DNA of 7,258 bases from Desulfobacterales bacterium. Lineage in GTDB: Bacteria > Desulfobacterota > Desulfobacteria > Desulfobacterales > 4be13. Of the stretch, positions 1-5,314 are shown one piece after another. Position 1 is the stretch's first letter. Each line of letters starts with the position of its first letter. The position numbers and the translations under genes were made by a program. Location of the stretch: NCBI GenBank assembly GCA_029940115.1, contig JAOZRQ010000356.1, positions 1 through 7,258 of the forward strand, given 5' to 3'. Under the pieces are notes generated by a model that did no database searches, had not been told where the DNA came from, and saw nothing but the letters and a program-made list of their open reading frames with translations.

Positions 1-50
1 GAAACGTGAGGCGAGAAACGTGCGGAGTGAAACGTGAGGCAAGAAACGTA
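1..50. repeat. 14-bp tandem repeat, about 3.5 copies
   Basis: Three full 14-bp units begin at 1, 15 and 29, and a partial fourth begins at 43. Each opens with GAAACGT. Units 1 and 3 are GAAACGTGAGGCGA and GAAACGTGAGGCAA; unit 2 diverges in its second half. The array probably continues upstream of the window. It is non-coding as far as I can see. Confidence 0.85.
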
Positions 51-106
51 AAATGCAGATCACGCGCACCACGTTACATCTTTGACACAGATTAAGGAGA
101 AGAAAC

Positions 107-265
107 ATGAGCAGGAAAAAGATTTTTTCAAGCGTGTTCAGACTCAAGGCGCATGTCCGGGCAGGTCTCAAAATCGGAGGCTCAAAAAATATGTGGCCCG
201 AAGAGGATCAAGCGGTGATCCGGCGGCATCATCCGGGGGAAGCTCATTTATGGGAACCAAGATAA
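107..265 (+). CDS. Small basic hypothetical protein, 52 aa
   Basis: The reading frame ATG 107 to TAA 263-265 has an excellent Shine-Dalgarno (AAGGAGA, 94-100) six bases before the start, which is the main reason to believe it. An alternative ATG at 82 is in another frame and has no such site. The N-terminal third is basic and amphipathic (SRKKIFSSVFRLKAHVRAGL). A Gly-Gly pair sits at residues 24-25, and the rest is more polar (KNMWPEEDQAVIRRHHPGEA). There is no Cys, no signal peptide and no membrane segment. I do not recognise a family. A hairpin at 284-308 follows the stop closely and may end the transcript. It could be a regulatory small protein, a peptide precursor, a remnant of a longer gene, or a chance ORF. 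The next real gene, the YcaO protein, starts 749 bp away beyond several inserted elements. Confidence 0.45.
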   Translation: MSRKKIFSSVFRLKAHVRAGLKIGGSKNMWPEEDQAVIRRHHPGEAHLWEPR

Positions 266-283
266 AGGATTAAGAAGGCTCTG

Positions 284-308
284 GGTCTTGGACTCTGGGT
301 CCAAGACC
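284..308 (+). terminator. Strong hairpin after the small ORF, possible terminator
   Basis: Perfect 10-bp arms GGTCTTGGAC (284-293) and GTCCAAGACC (299-308) enclose a 5-nt loop, 19 nt after the stop at 265. An alternative stem GGGTCC (297-302) with GGACCC (312-317) would compete with it. No T-tract follows directly, so an intrinsic terminator is only possible, not shown. Confidence 0.4.
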
Positions 309-327
309 TTAAGGACCCATAACCCGA

Positions 328-445
328 CTGTTTTTCAGGAAAAAAACTGTGTGAAAAGAAACCCGGCTTTTTCTTGCAGTTGGGAAGTCGGCCAGTTTGG
401 GAAAAAGCCGGGTTTCTCGCCATTCCCTTTTTGTCCTGTACTCAG
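328..445 (-). mobile_element. MITE-like palindromic element, family A copy 1 (reverse orientation, degenerate)
   Basis: The core has perfect 16-bp arms GAAACCCGGCTTTTTC (358-373) and GAAAAAGCCGGGTTTC (401-416). The loop is the reverse complement of the loops in copies at 798-921 and 3366-3488, so this copy is inverted. The right end, TTTTTGTCCTGTACTCAG (428-445), matches the family terminus with one change. The left end (328-346, CTGTTTTTCAGGAAAAAAA) is badly eroded. No direct repeat flanks it, suggesting an old insertion. Confidence 0.7.
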
Positions 446-535
446 GGGAAAAAATCAAAAAACAGGCGTTTACTTACCTCCGAGGCTACTGATCTGAATC
501 ATCAGAGGCCCTTACAATTTGACGCGAGATTCTCG

Positions 536-554
536 TTTTTTGCCCTGTACACAG
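536..554. repeat. Solo end of family A element
   Basis: TTTTTTGCCCTGTACACAG matches the right terminus of the family A elements (TTTTTGTCCTGTACACAG) with one substitution and one extra T. No matching left terminus or GAAACCCGG core is found between 446 and 536. It is probably a decayed or internally deleted copy. The rest of 446-535 holds only a weak CTGAT/ATCAG dyad. Confidence 0.5.
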
Positions 555-570
555 ATCCATTTGATCAAGT

Positions 571-775
571 CTGGTTCTAACGGTTTTTGTGGTTTTCGAC
601 ACGGGCTGAGAATTGTGATCCGCAGATGAACGCTGATGAACGCAGACGGCCTGTGTCCATCAGCGGATTGTGGGGATTGTCCCTCCCGTTCCAAGGCATG
701 TTGCGGCAGGCTGTCCGGCCTTCAGGATCGTGACCGTCTGAAATCACATGCAACCACAAAATCCGTTAGAATCAG
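571..775. mobile_element. Palindromic element with 24-bp terminal inverted repeats
   Basis: Left arm 571-594 (CTGGTTCTAACGG, then TTTTTGTGGTT) and right arm 752-775 are inverted repeats with 22 of 24 positions matching. The bases abutting the arms form a short direct repeat: GATCAAGT at 563-570 and CATCAAGT at 776-783 (7 of 8). That is what a target-site duplication would look like. It encodes nothing convincing. A second, smaller palindrome (618-666) is nested inside it. Either the element is a non-autonomous mobile unit, or the arms are remnants of a larger deleted insertion sequence. Confidence 0.55.
618..666. repeat. REP-like unit of the GATGAACGC type, nested
   Basis: The arms ATCCGCAGATG (618-628) and CATCAGCGGAT (658-668) pair with one mismatch. 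Inside are repeats of the GATGAACGC motif. The unit is related to the one at 5180-5236. It is directly flanked by ATTGTG at 612-617 and 667-672, a perfect 6-bp direct repeat that overlaps the last two bases of the right arm. It lies inside the 571-775 element, so it may have inserted later. Confidence 0.55.
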
Positions 776-797
776 CATCAAGTCAGATAATTGGCAT

Positions 798-921
798 CTG
801 TGTACAGGACAAAAATTCGGAATGGGCGAGAAACCCGGCTTTTTCCCAAACGGGCCGACTCCCCAACTGCAAGAAGAAGCCGGGCTTCCTTCCTCAAATC
901 ATTTTTTTGTCCTGTACACAG
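798..921 (+). mobile_element. MITE-like element, family A copy 2, with intact 9-bp target duplication
   Basis: The element is 124 bp with perfect 18-bp terminal inverted repeats: CTGTGTACAGGACAAAAA (798-815) and its complement at 904-921. A perfect 9-bp direct repeat, AATTGGCAT, abuts both ends (789-797 and 922-930). The inner palindrome carries GAAACCCGGCTTTTTC against GAAGAAGCCGGGCTTC. It has no transposase, so movement would need one supplied in trans. It sits 93 bp before the YcaO start codon and may have displaced or altered that gene's upstream region. Confidence 0.85.
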
Positions 922-1014
922 AATTGGCATGAACAGGTTGAAAAGTCAACAGAAAAACAGAAAAACTCGGATGCACAGGGAAGGCCCAAGCACCTGCCGT
1001 AAGGAAAAAGATCA

Positions 1015-2751
1015 ATGAATCACAAGCTTATATTAAAGGATGCGTTCAAGACCTTCACCCTTGATCAGGACAAAACATTGCGGCCCGAAGAGACGGTCAC
1101 GCGGTTCAGGGAAAAATTGAAAGCGCTGGACCTTGACATCTTGGAGGATACCGTGAGGATTGACAATGGGAGGCTCGGAATCCCGGTCTATTTCAGCAGT
1201 TGTGGGAAGGATGCGATGGCCGTCATCGGGACAAAGAAGCAGATGGGAAAGGGCGGGACCCCTGAACAGGCAGAGGCCAGCGCGGTGATGGAACTGGCCG
1301 AGAGGTTCAGCTTTTTCAGCTTCAGCAAAAGCCCGGAGAACTTCTTTGTGGAAAGATATGCTGATCTGAAAGAGAAGGCCATCCCCTTTGAAATGATTGC
1401 CCGGTCGGTCCATGATGCGTCCGATGAACTCGATATCAGCCGGAAGATATTTGAAACACTCCCTTTGAGATGGGCACCCGCCTACAATCTCACCCGGGAT
1501 GAGGCGGTTCTGGTCCCTTTTGACTGGTTTTTCACCATCAATGAGTTCAATGGAACCTCTGCCGGCAACTCTCCGGAGGAGGCCCTGCTCCAAGGGATCT
1601 GCGAAGTTGTGGAGCGGCATGTCTCCTCTCTCATCAGCCAGGACAGGCTGAACGTGCCGAGAATCCGTCCTGATTCGGCCACGGATCCGGTGGTGACGGA
1701 GATGATTCAGAAGTACAGAAAGGCCGGCATCCGCTTATGGCTCCCGGATTTCTCCCTTGACATGGGGATCCCCACCGTGGGGATGCTGGCTTATGATCCC
1801 GCCACCTTTCCGGAAAAGAGCGAGATCGTCTGGACCGCCGGAACAGCCCCTGATCCGCAGAAGGCGTTAAGCCGGGCCCTGGCCGAGACGGCCCAGCTGG
1901 CTGGTGACTTCAACACCGGATCCGCGTATGTGGCCAGCGGCCTTCCCAAATTCAAGGCCATTGAAGAGGCCGACTTTGTGACAAATTCCAAAGGTGAAGT
2001 GGATATCAGGGACCTGCCTGACCTTTCGGACAGCAACATGAAAACCGAAGTGGAGAACTGCGTTGCGGCCTTGGCAAAGAGGGACATGGAAGTGATCGTG
2101 ATCCGCGTCACGCATCCGTTGCTTGACATTCCGGCCTTTTACACCCTGGTTCCCGGCGCGCATTTCAGGGAGCGTGCCTTGGGGACCAGTGTGGGGATGT
2201 TTTCCGCCAAGCTGATAGCGGAGAACCGCTCACCTGAAGAGGCGATACAGGAACTGAGAAAAATTGAGGAGATGCTCCCCGGAAAATACTATGTCAAATT
2301 TTATATTGGTTCATCCTTCCTCTCCATGAATGACCCGGACACCGCGCGTCGATATTATGAAAAGGCCCTTGACCTTGATCCGACTGAACAGGACATCCCG
2401 AGCATATGCGCTTACATGGGAATCTGTCTGAAGGATATGGGAAAATATCAGAAGGCCATTGAGGTACTTGAAAAAGGGAAAAAGGTGGATGCCGAACGGA
2501 CGGACATCCATAACCTCATGGGATTCTGCCATTTCAAGCTGAAGGCGCATGAAAAGGCGATCAAATGCTTCCAAGAGGTGATCCGGCTCAATCCGAGTTC
2601 GGCCATCGATTACGCGAACATCGCGTCCAATTATCGGGACATGGATGAAAAAGAGAAGGCCATTCGGTACTATATGATGGCCCTGACCATAGACCCGTCA
2701 ATAGACTTTGCAAGGGAGAATTTGGAGAAACTGCAAGGGTTCGGGAGCTGA
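1015..2751 (+). CDS. YcaO-family protein with C-terminal TPR repeats
   Basis: This 578-aa protein is a YcaO-domain enzyme. Characterised YcaO proteins use ATP to phosphorylate a peptide backbone amide, which leads to azolines, thioamides or amidines. E. coli YcaO is linked to RimO-dependent methylthiolation of ribosomal protein S12. The YcaO domain spans about residues 45-400. ATP/Mg-site motifs visible are the SxxxExxE block around S89, E93 and E96, the NGTSAGNSPEEALLQG...EVVER block (179-201, with E197 and E200), and RALAETAQ (287-294, with E291 and Q294). Four TPRs fill about 424-564. Length and layout resemble E. coli YcaO (about 590 aa). The Pro-rich C-terminus (PxPxP) typical of azoline-forming YcaOs is absent; it ends KLQGFGS. 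The start is supported by AAGGA at 1001-1005. No partner (TfuA, E1-like protein, dehydrogenase) or clear precursor lies beside it, so the substrate is unknown. I do not use the symbol ycaO because orthology is unproven. Confidence 0.93.
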   Translation: MNHKLILKDAFKTFTLDQDKTLRPEETVTRFREKLKALDLDILEDTVRIDNGRLGIPVYFSSCGKDAMAVIGTKKQMGKGGTPEQAEASAVMELAERFSFFSFSKSPENFFVERYADLKEKAIPFEMIARSVHDASDELDISRKIFETLPLRWAPAYNLTRDEAVLVPFDWFFTINEFNGTSAGNSPEEALLQGICEVVERHVSSLISQDRLNVPRIRPDSATDPVVTEMIQKYRKAGIRLWLPDFSLDMGIPTVGMLAYDPATFPEKSEIVWTAGTAPDPQKALSRALAETAQLAGDFNTGSAYVASGLPKFKAIEEADFVTNSKGEVDIRDLPDLSDSNMKTEVENCVAALAKRDMEVIVIRVTHPLLDIPAFYTLVPGAHFRERALGTSVGMFSAKLIAENRSPEEAIQELRKIEEMLPGKYYVKFYIGSSFLSMNDPDTARRYYEKALDLDPTEQDIPSICAYMGICLKDMGKYQKAIEVLEKGKKVDAERTDIHNLMGFCHFKLKAHEKAIKCFQEVIRLNPSSAIDYANIASNYRDMDEKEKAIRYYMMALTIDPSIDFARENLEKLQGFGS

Positions 2752-2813
2752 CCGAGCGTTGTGCACATGTTCCCTCGCTCCTTCCAGATCGCCAATCCGA
2801 ACCGATTTTCTGA

Positions 2814-2989
2814 TTATACCCAAATTGAGCGATTCTTGTCAGAAAAACGGGCTGAATGTCCGGAACTCAGGGACTTGCCAGTCTCATGGGTCTTCACCCA
2901 ATGGGTGAGAGGCTGAGAATCGTTGAACCCTTGGCATTTCGGGGCGGGAATCACATTCTGGGCAAAGAATCGCTCAATTTAGGTTATAA
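2814..2989. repeat. 176-bp inverted-repeat element
   Basis: Left arm 2814-2837 (TTATACCCAAATTGAGCGAT, then TCTT) pairs with right arm 2965-2989 (ending AATTTAGGTTATAA) with one mismatch and one gap. Between them is a perfect small palindrome, TCACCCA-A-TGGGTGA (2894-2908). No coding potential and no convincing flanking duplication are seen. The rest of 2752-2813, just after the YcaO stop, shows no clear terminator. Confidence 0.6.
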
Positions 2990-3032
2990 CGGATTTAGGG
3001 GAGGCCTGTGCCCGTTCATGTCCATGAGCAAC

Positions 3033-3104
3033 GGGCACGTTCACGGGCACGAGAACGTTCACGGGCATGGGCACGTTCACAAGCATGGGCACGTTCACAA
3101 GCAT
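3033..3104. repeat. 18-bp tandem repeat, four units
   Basis: The units at 3033, 3051, 3069 and 3087 follow the pattern GGGCACGTTCACAAGCAT with a few substitutions; units 3 and 4 are identical. A decayed part-unit follows. One forward frame reads as an alternating Gly/His/Val peptide, but there is no RBS-supported gene here and I treat it as non-coding. Confidence 0.85.
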
Positions 3105-3281
3105 GTTCACGGACCGAACGCGGCCCTCCCCGAAAAGCGTTGTAATCAGAAAAAATTGCCCCAAGGAGAATCTTTATACCCCTGAATACTCTTTCCACCC
3201 CATTGACGAATATGGCCCTTTTGTGAAATATATGCCTTAAAAATCTGATACGCTAATGATTATTTTGTCAAGACATATCGC

Positions 3282-3318
3282 TTTGAGAAAATGTCTGCAA
3301 CGCCGATTTTTTCTCAAA
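3282..3318. other. Hairpin with 10-bp arms in the old 5' region of the 3619 gene
   Basis: TTTGAGAAAA (3282-3291) and TTTTCTCAAA (3309-3318) are perfect inverted repeats separated by 17 nt. If the two elements at 3366-3602 are subtracted, this hairpin would lie about 45 nt before the start codon at 3619. It could therefore be part of that gene's original leader. Function unknown. Confidence 0.4.
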
Positions 3319-3365
3319 TGCTGTCATTTCGGTGGTTCAGCGGTTTCGCAATCTATGTTTGGAGG

Positions 3366-3488
3366 CTGTGTACAGGACAATGAAGTTGTGGACGGCGAGA
3401 AACCCGGCTTTCTTCCAAATGGGCCGACTCCCCAACTGCAAGAAAAAGCCGGGTTTCTTCTTCCATTCGTTTTTTGTCCTGTACACAG
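3366..3488 (+). mobile_element. MITE-like element, family A copy 3, with 9-bp target duplication
   Basis: The ends are CTGTGTACAGGACAA (3366-3380) and TTTTTGTCCTGTACACAG (3471-3488), and the inner arms are of the GAAACCCGGCTTTCTT / AAGAAAAAGCCGGGTTTC type. The flanks GTTTGGAGG (3357-3365) and GTTCGGAGG (3489-3497) match at 8 of 9 bases, the same duplication length as copy 2. It has the same orientation and loop as copy 2. It lies immediately upstream of another element and of the SD of the gene at 3619. Confidence 0.85.
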
Positions 3489-3498
3489 GTTCGGAGGT

Positions 3499-3602
3499 CA
3501 TAAGTGTAAACTTGGGGATTGGTCTTGCTCTTGTCGAATGGACACAAGCAGGATGAAGAGCAAGAAAGATGGGCAGTCACAACTCCCCAGTTCACACTTG
3601 TG
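3499..3602. mobile_element. 104-bp palindromic element with 10-bp target duplication
   Basis: The ends CATAAGTG (3499-3506) and CACTTGTG (3595-3602) start an imperfect inverted repeat, and an inner perfect stem is TCTTGCTCTT (3523-3532) with AAGAGCAAGA (3556-3565). A perfect 10-bp direct repeat, GTTCGGAGGT, abuts it exactly (3489-3498 and 3603-3612). Its ends do not match family A, so it is a different kind of element. In RNA it would form a large hairpin ending just before the ribosome binding site. Confidence 0.65.
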
Positions 3603-3606
3603 GTTC

Positions 3607-3612
3607 GGAGGT
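3607..3612 (+). promoter_or_regulatory. Ribosome binding site made from a duplicated target sequence
   Basis: GGAGGT lies six bases before ATG 3619 and decides that start over the in-frame ATG at 3256. The same hexamer is the end of the direct repeat GTTCGGAGGT, also present at 3489-3498, and GTTTGGAGG at 3357-3365 is a third related copy. Confidence 0.8.
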
Positions 3613-3618
3613 ATTCAG

Positions 3619-4644
3619 ATGGGTTTTTACACATATTTGATTTTCATGGGTCTGGGAGGCATTGGCCTTTCCGCATATTGTTCCTTTCGGGTGTCTGATC
3701 CCGGCATATCCTTCATATCAACGGTTCTTTCCTATATTCTTTCGATTGTGATCACATTCATCATCACAAAGCGGGAGATTGAGGGAGAATGCAGTGAAAT
3801 AATAGACGACTTGAAAAAGGAGCAGAAGACAAAAATTCTCAGGCTGAAACGGGAACATGACACAACAACGCTTGAGCGAACGATTCGGGACGGTACGAAG
3901 ACACTGATAAAGAATGCGGTTGATTATTTCAAGATTGAAAACATCAAAAATGAAATGCCGAGTTCCGCGGCAATTCAGAATTTGCAACTTGACAAATACG
4001 GCCAGATCATAGAATTGTTGGCTGACTTTTCTCTGATACTTCCAGACCGAAAAGAGAACCAGGAGATTGTGCAGCAGGAGATCAACCATCAGATTGACAT
4101 CTATCGGACGGATGAAAAGAGTTTTGCCTTTTTTCTGCAACGGATCATGGAGAAATATCTGATAACGGTCAGCAAGAAAATACGGGAAAAAAAGGAGCTG
4201 AATGCCCAAGATACCATGAAAAGATGCCCGAGATGCGCGGAAAAGGTTTTGGCAAAAGCCAAAATATGCAAGCACTGCGGGCATGAGTTCAGAGATACCC
4301 GGATGGTCAGTGAATCGGATCCCTTCAAAAAAGGCGAGACCCTTTACCGTTCGGGTGATTTTAAGCAGGCATTGAATTTTTTCAACAATGCGGTCAATCT
4401 GAACCCCAAATCAAGCAGGGCCTACTACAACCGCGGCATCACTTATGAAAAGCTCGGCAATCCGGCACAAGCCAAAAATGATCTGATGACTGCGGCCCAG
4501 CTAGGTCATAAACGGGCCCAAAAGATACTCGACCTCCAAGGTTCGGCAGACGCGGAGAATGGAAAAAAGGAAGATAAGACAAAAATTCCCCTTGCCAGTG
4601 TTCCGGTTGAATCTCCGGGTATTCTGAGCGTTGGGGAAATCTGA
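3619..4644 (+). CDS. Two-TM, zinc-ribbon and TPR membrane protein
   Basis: I do not recognise a named gene. The 341-aa product has two hydrophobic helices (about residues 4-21 and 31-50), then a charged, probably helical or coiled-coil region (about 51-195) rich in Glu and Lys. A four-cysteine zinc ribbon follows, CPRC (203-206) with CKHC (217-220), ending GHEF, which is the short UPF0547-like form. About two TPRs come next (236-300; FKQALNFFNNAVNLNP, then RAYYNRGITYEKLG), and the tail is polar. This suggests a membrane-anchored cytoplasmic scaffold rather than an enzyme. The start at 3619 is chosen for its perfect SD. The frame stays open back to an ATG at 3256, but those 121 codons cross two inserted palindromic elements and are not credible coding sequence. 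The 3' end may have been altered by a C-rich insertion (see 4615-4710). The gene appears to stand alone. Confidence 0.85.
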   Translation: MGFYTYLIFMGLGGIGLSAYCSFRVSDPGISFISTVLSYILSIVITFIITKREIEGECSEIIDDLKKEQKTKILRLKREHDTTTLERTIRDGTKTLIKNAVDYFKIENIKNEMPSSAAIQNLQLDKYGQIIELLADFSLILPDRKENQEIVQQEINHQIDIYRTDEKSFAFFLQRIMEKYLITVSKKIREKKELNAQDTMKRCPRCAEKVLAKAKICKHCGHEFRDTRMVSESDPFKKGETLYRSGDFKQALNFFNNAVNLNPKSSRAYYNRGITYEKLGNPAQAKNDLMTAAQLGHKRAQKILDLQGSADAENGKKEDKTKIPLASVPVESPGILSVGEI

Positions 4645-4710
4645 GGGACTACCTGCCCGCGCCCCTGCCCGTGCCCCTGCCCGTGCCCGCCCGTGCCCGG
4701 GTATTCTGAG
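4615..4710. repeat. C-rich repeat bounded by a 14-bp direct repeat
   Basis: CCGGGTATTCTGAG occurs at 4615-4628, within the last codons of the preceding gene, and again at 4697-4710. Between them is a low-complexity run of CCCGTGCCCCTG-like units (about 4652-4697). Similar CCCGTGCCCG sequence recurs at 6270-6340. The arrangement suggests a duplication or insertion at the gene's 3' end. Confidence 0.7.
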
Positions 4711-4983
4711 AGGGAAGGGCTTGACAAGCTCAAGTCAGAAATGGTAGCCATTGGAACAGTTGGGCGCAAAGATTGCCTTTTGGGATGACAAGTCTCAGCC
4801 ACCTGCCATCTTTGCACTCCTTTTGATTGAGCCCTCACAGACAATGATGGGAACACCGAACAGAGGCCCATATCCAAATTTAATCAATAATAACAAGGGT
4901 TGTTTGTCGTAAAATATTCTATGAAGAATGAATAAGTAAAATAAAGAAAAGAATCATGTAAAATACTTTGTTGTGAATCAATA
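4711..4983. other. Gene-free stretch, AT-rich at its end
   Basis: No supported gene in either strand. It contains small dyads such as AATGG-TAG-CCATT (4740-4752). About 4880-4980 is strikingly AT-rich compared with the surroundings. That part could hold a promoter, but I could not pick a convincing -35/-10 pair. Confidence 0.4.
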
Positions 4984-5119
4984 CTCGTGAGTCATAAGTT
5001 CTCCGGAAATCCTGAAAGACATTCCCGCAAGTGTCTGAAATCATTGGTGCCAAGGATTTTGTGTCTGCTTTTCGCCTGTCAATGATTTCAGTATGTTACG
5101 AGAACTTATGACTGACGAG
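4984..5119. mobile_element. 136-bp two-tier palindromic element with short flanking repeat
   Basis: The outer arms 4984-5003 (CTCGTGAGTCATAAGTTCTC) and 5100-5119 match at 19 of 20 positions. The inner arms CTGAAATCATTG (5035-5046) and CAATGATTTCAG (5080-5091) are perfect. The flanks ATCAATA (4977-4983) and GTCAATA (5120-5126) match at 6 of 7, suggesting a target duplication. It has no coding content. Its ends are unlike the other elements in this window. Confidence 0.55.
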
Positions 5120-5179
5120 GTCAATAAGTACCCGGGCAGAAATTTTCCGGAATTTTTCCTGAGAAAACAGCTTTCACAA

Positions 5180-5236
5180 AACGCGGATGAACACGGATGA
5201 GTCCGGCAGTCTGCGTTCATCTGCGTTCATCCGCGG
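5180..5236. repeat. REP-like unit of the GATGAACGC type
   Basis: The arms 5182-5200 (CGCGGATGAACACGGATGA) and 5217-5235 pair with two mismatches in 19. It is related to the unit at 618-666. TTCACAA occurs just outside both ends (5173-5179 and 5237-5243), a possible 7-bp target duplication. It lies upstream of the reductase gene, 76 bp before its start codon. Confidence 0.65.
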
Positions 5237-5300
5237 TTCACAATGAGAAAGTTGTTCCTCATATGCAAATACCTGAAAACATATGGCCAGGTACTTAGAT

Positions 5301-5314
5301 GGAGGTATAAATTG
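5301..5314 (+). promoter_or_regulatory. RBS and TTG start of the reductase gene
   Basis: GGAGG (5301-5305) lies six bases before TTG 5312-5314. The upstream in-frame ATG at 5243 has no SD, sits against a REP unit, and would add 23 residues before the MRIAIIGAGAMG nucleotide-binding motif that normally begins this family. Confidence 0.8.

Noticed and set aside
1..50. Possible CRISPR array
   Set aside because: Contiguous 14-bp units with no unique spacers; an ordinary tandem repeat. The same applies to 3033-3104 and 7162-7258.
82..87. TTGACA as a -35 box for the small ORF
   Set aside because: It is only seven bases before the SD at 94, leaving no room for a spacer, -10 box and leader.
1033..1620. 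195-aa minus-strand frame
   Set aside because: Antisense shadow of the YcaO domain, with no RBS or recognisable motif.
2803..2998. Flanking GATTT repeats as a target duplication of the 2814-2989 element
   Set aside because: Only five bases match and they do not abut the arms, so chance is the better explanation.
2856..3185. 109-aa forward frame containing the His-rich repeat
   Set aside because: There is no clear RBS, it starts inside an inverted-repeat element, and there is no recognisable domain; the repeat alone keeps it open.
3265..3292. Promoter TTGTCA with a 17-bp spacer before the membrane zinc-ribbon gene
   Set aside because: The would-be -10 (AAAATG) is poor, and alternatives near 3203-3231 are equally weak.
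3256..3618. 121-codon N-terminal extension of the membrane zinc-ribbon gene
   Set aside because: It has no SD at 3256, it reads straight through two palindromic elements whose other copies are intergenic, and a perfect SD serves the ATG at 3619.
5243..5311. 23-codon N-terminal extension of the reductase
   Set aside because: There is no SD before ATG 5243; the family normally starts at the MRIAIIGAGAMG motif, and TTG 5312 has GGAGG six bases upstream.
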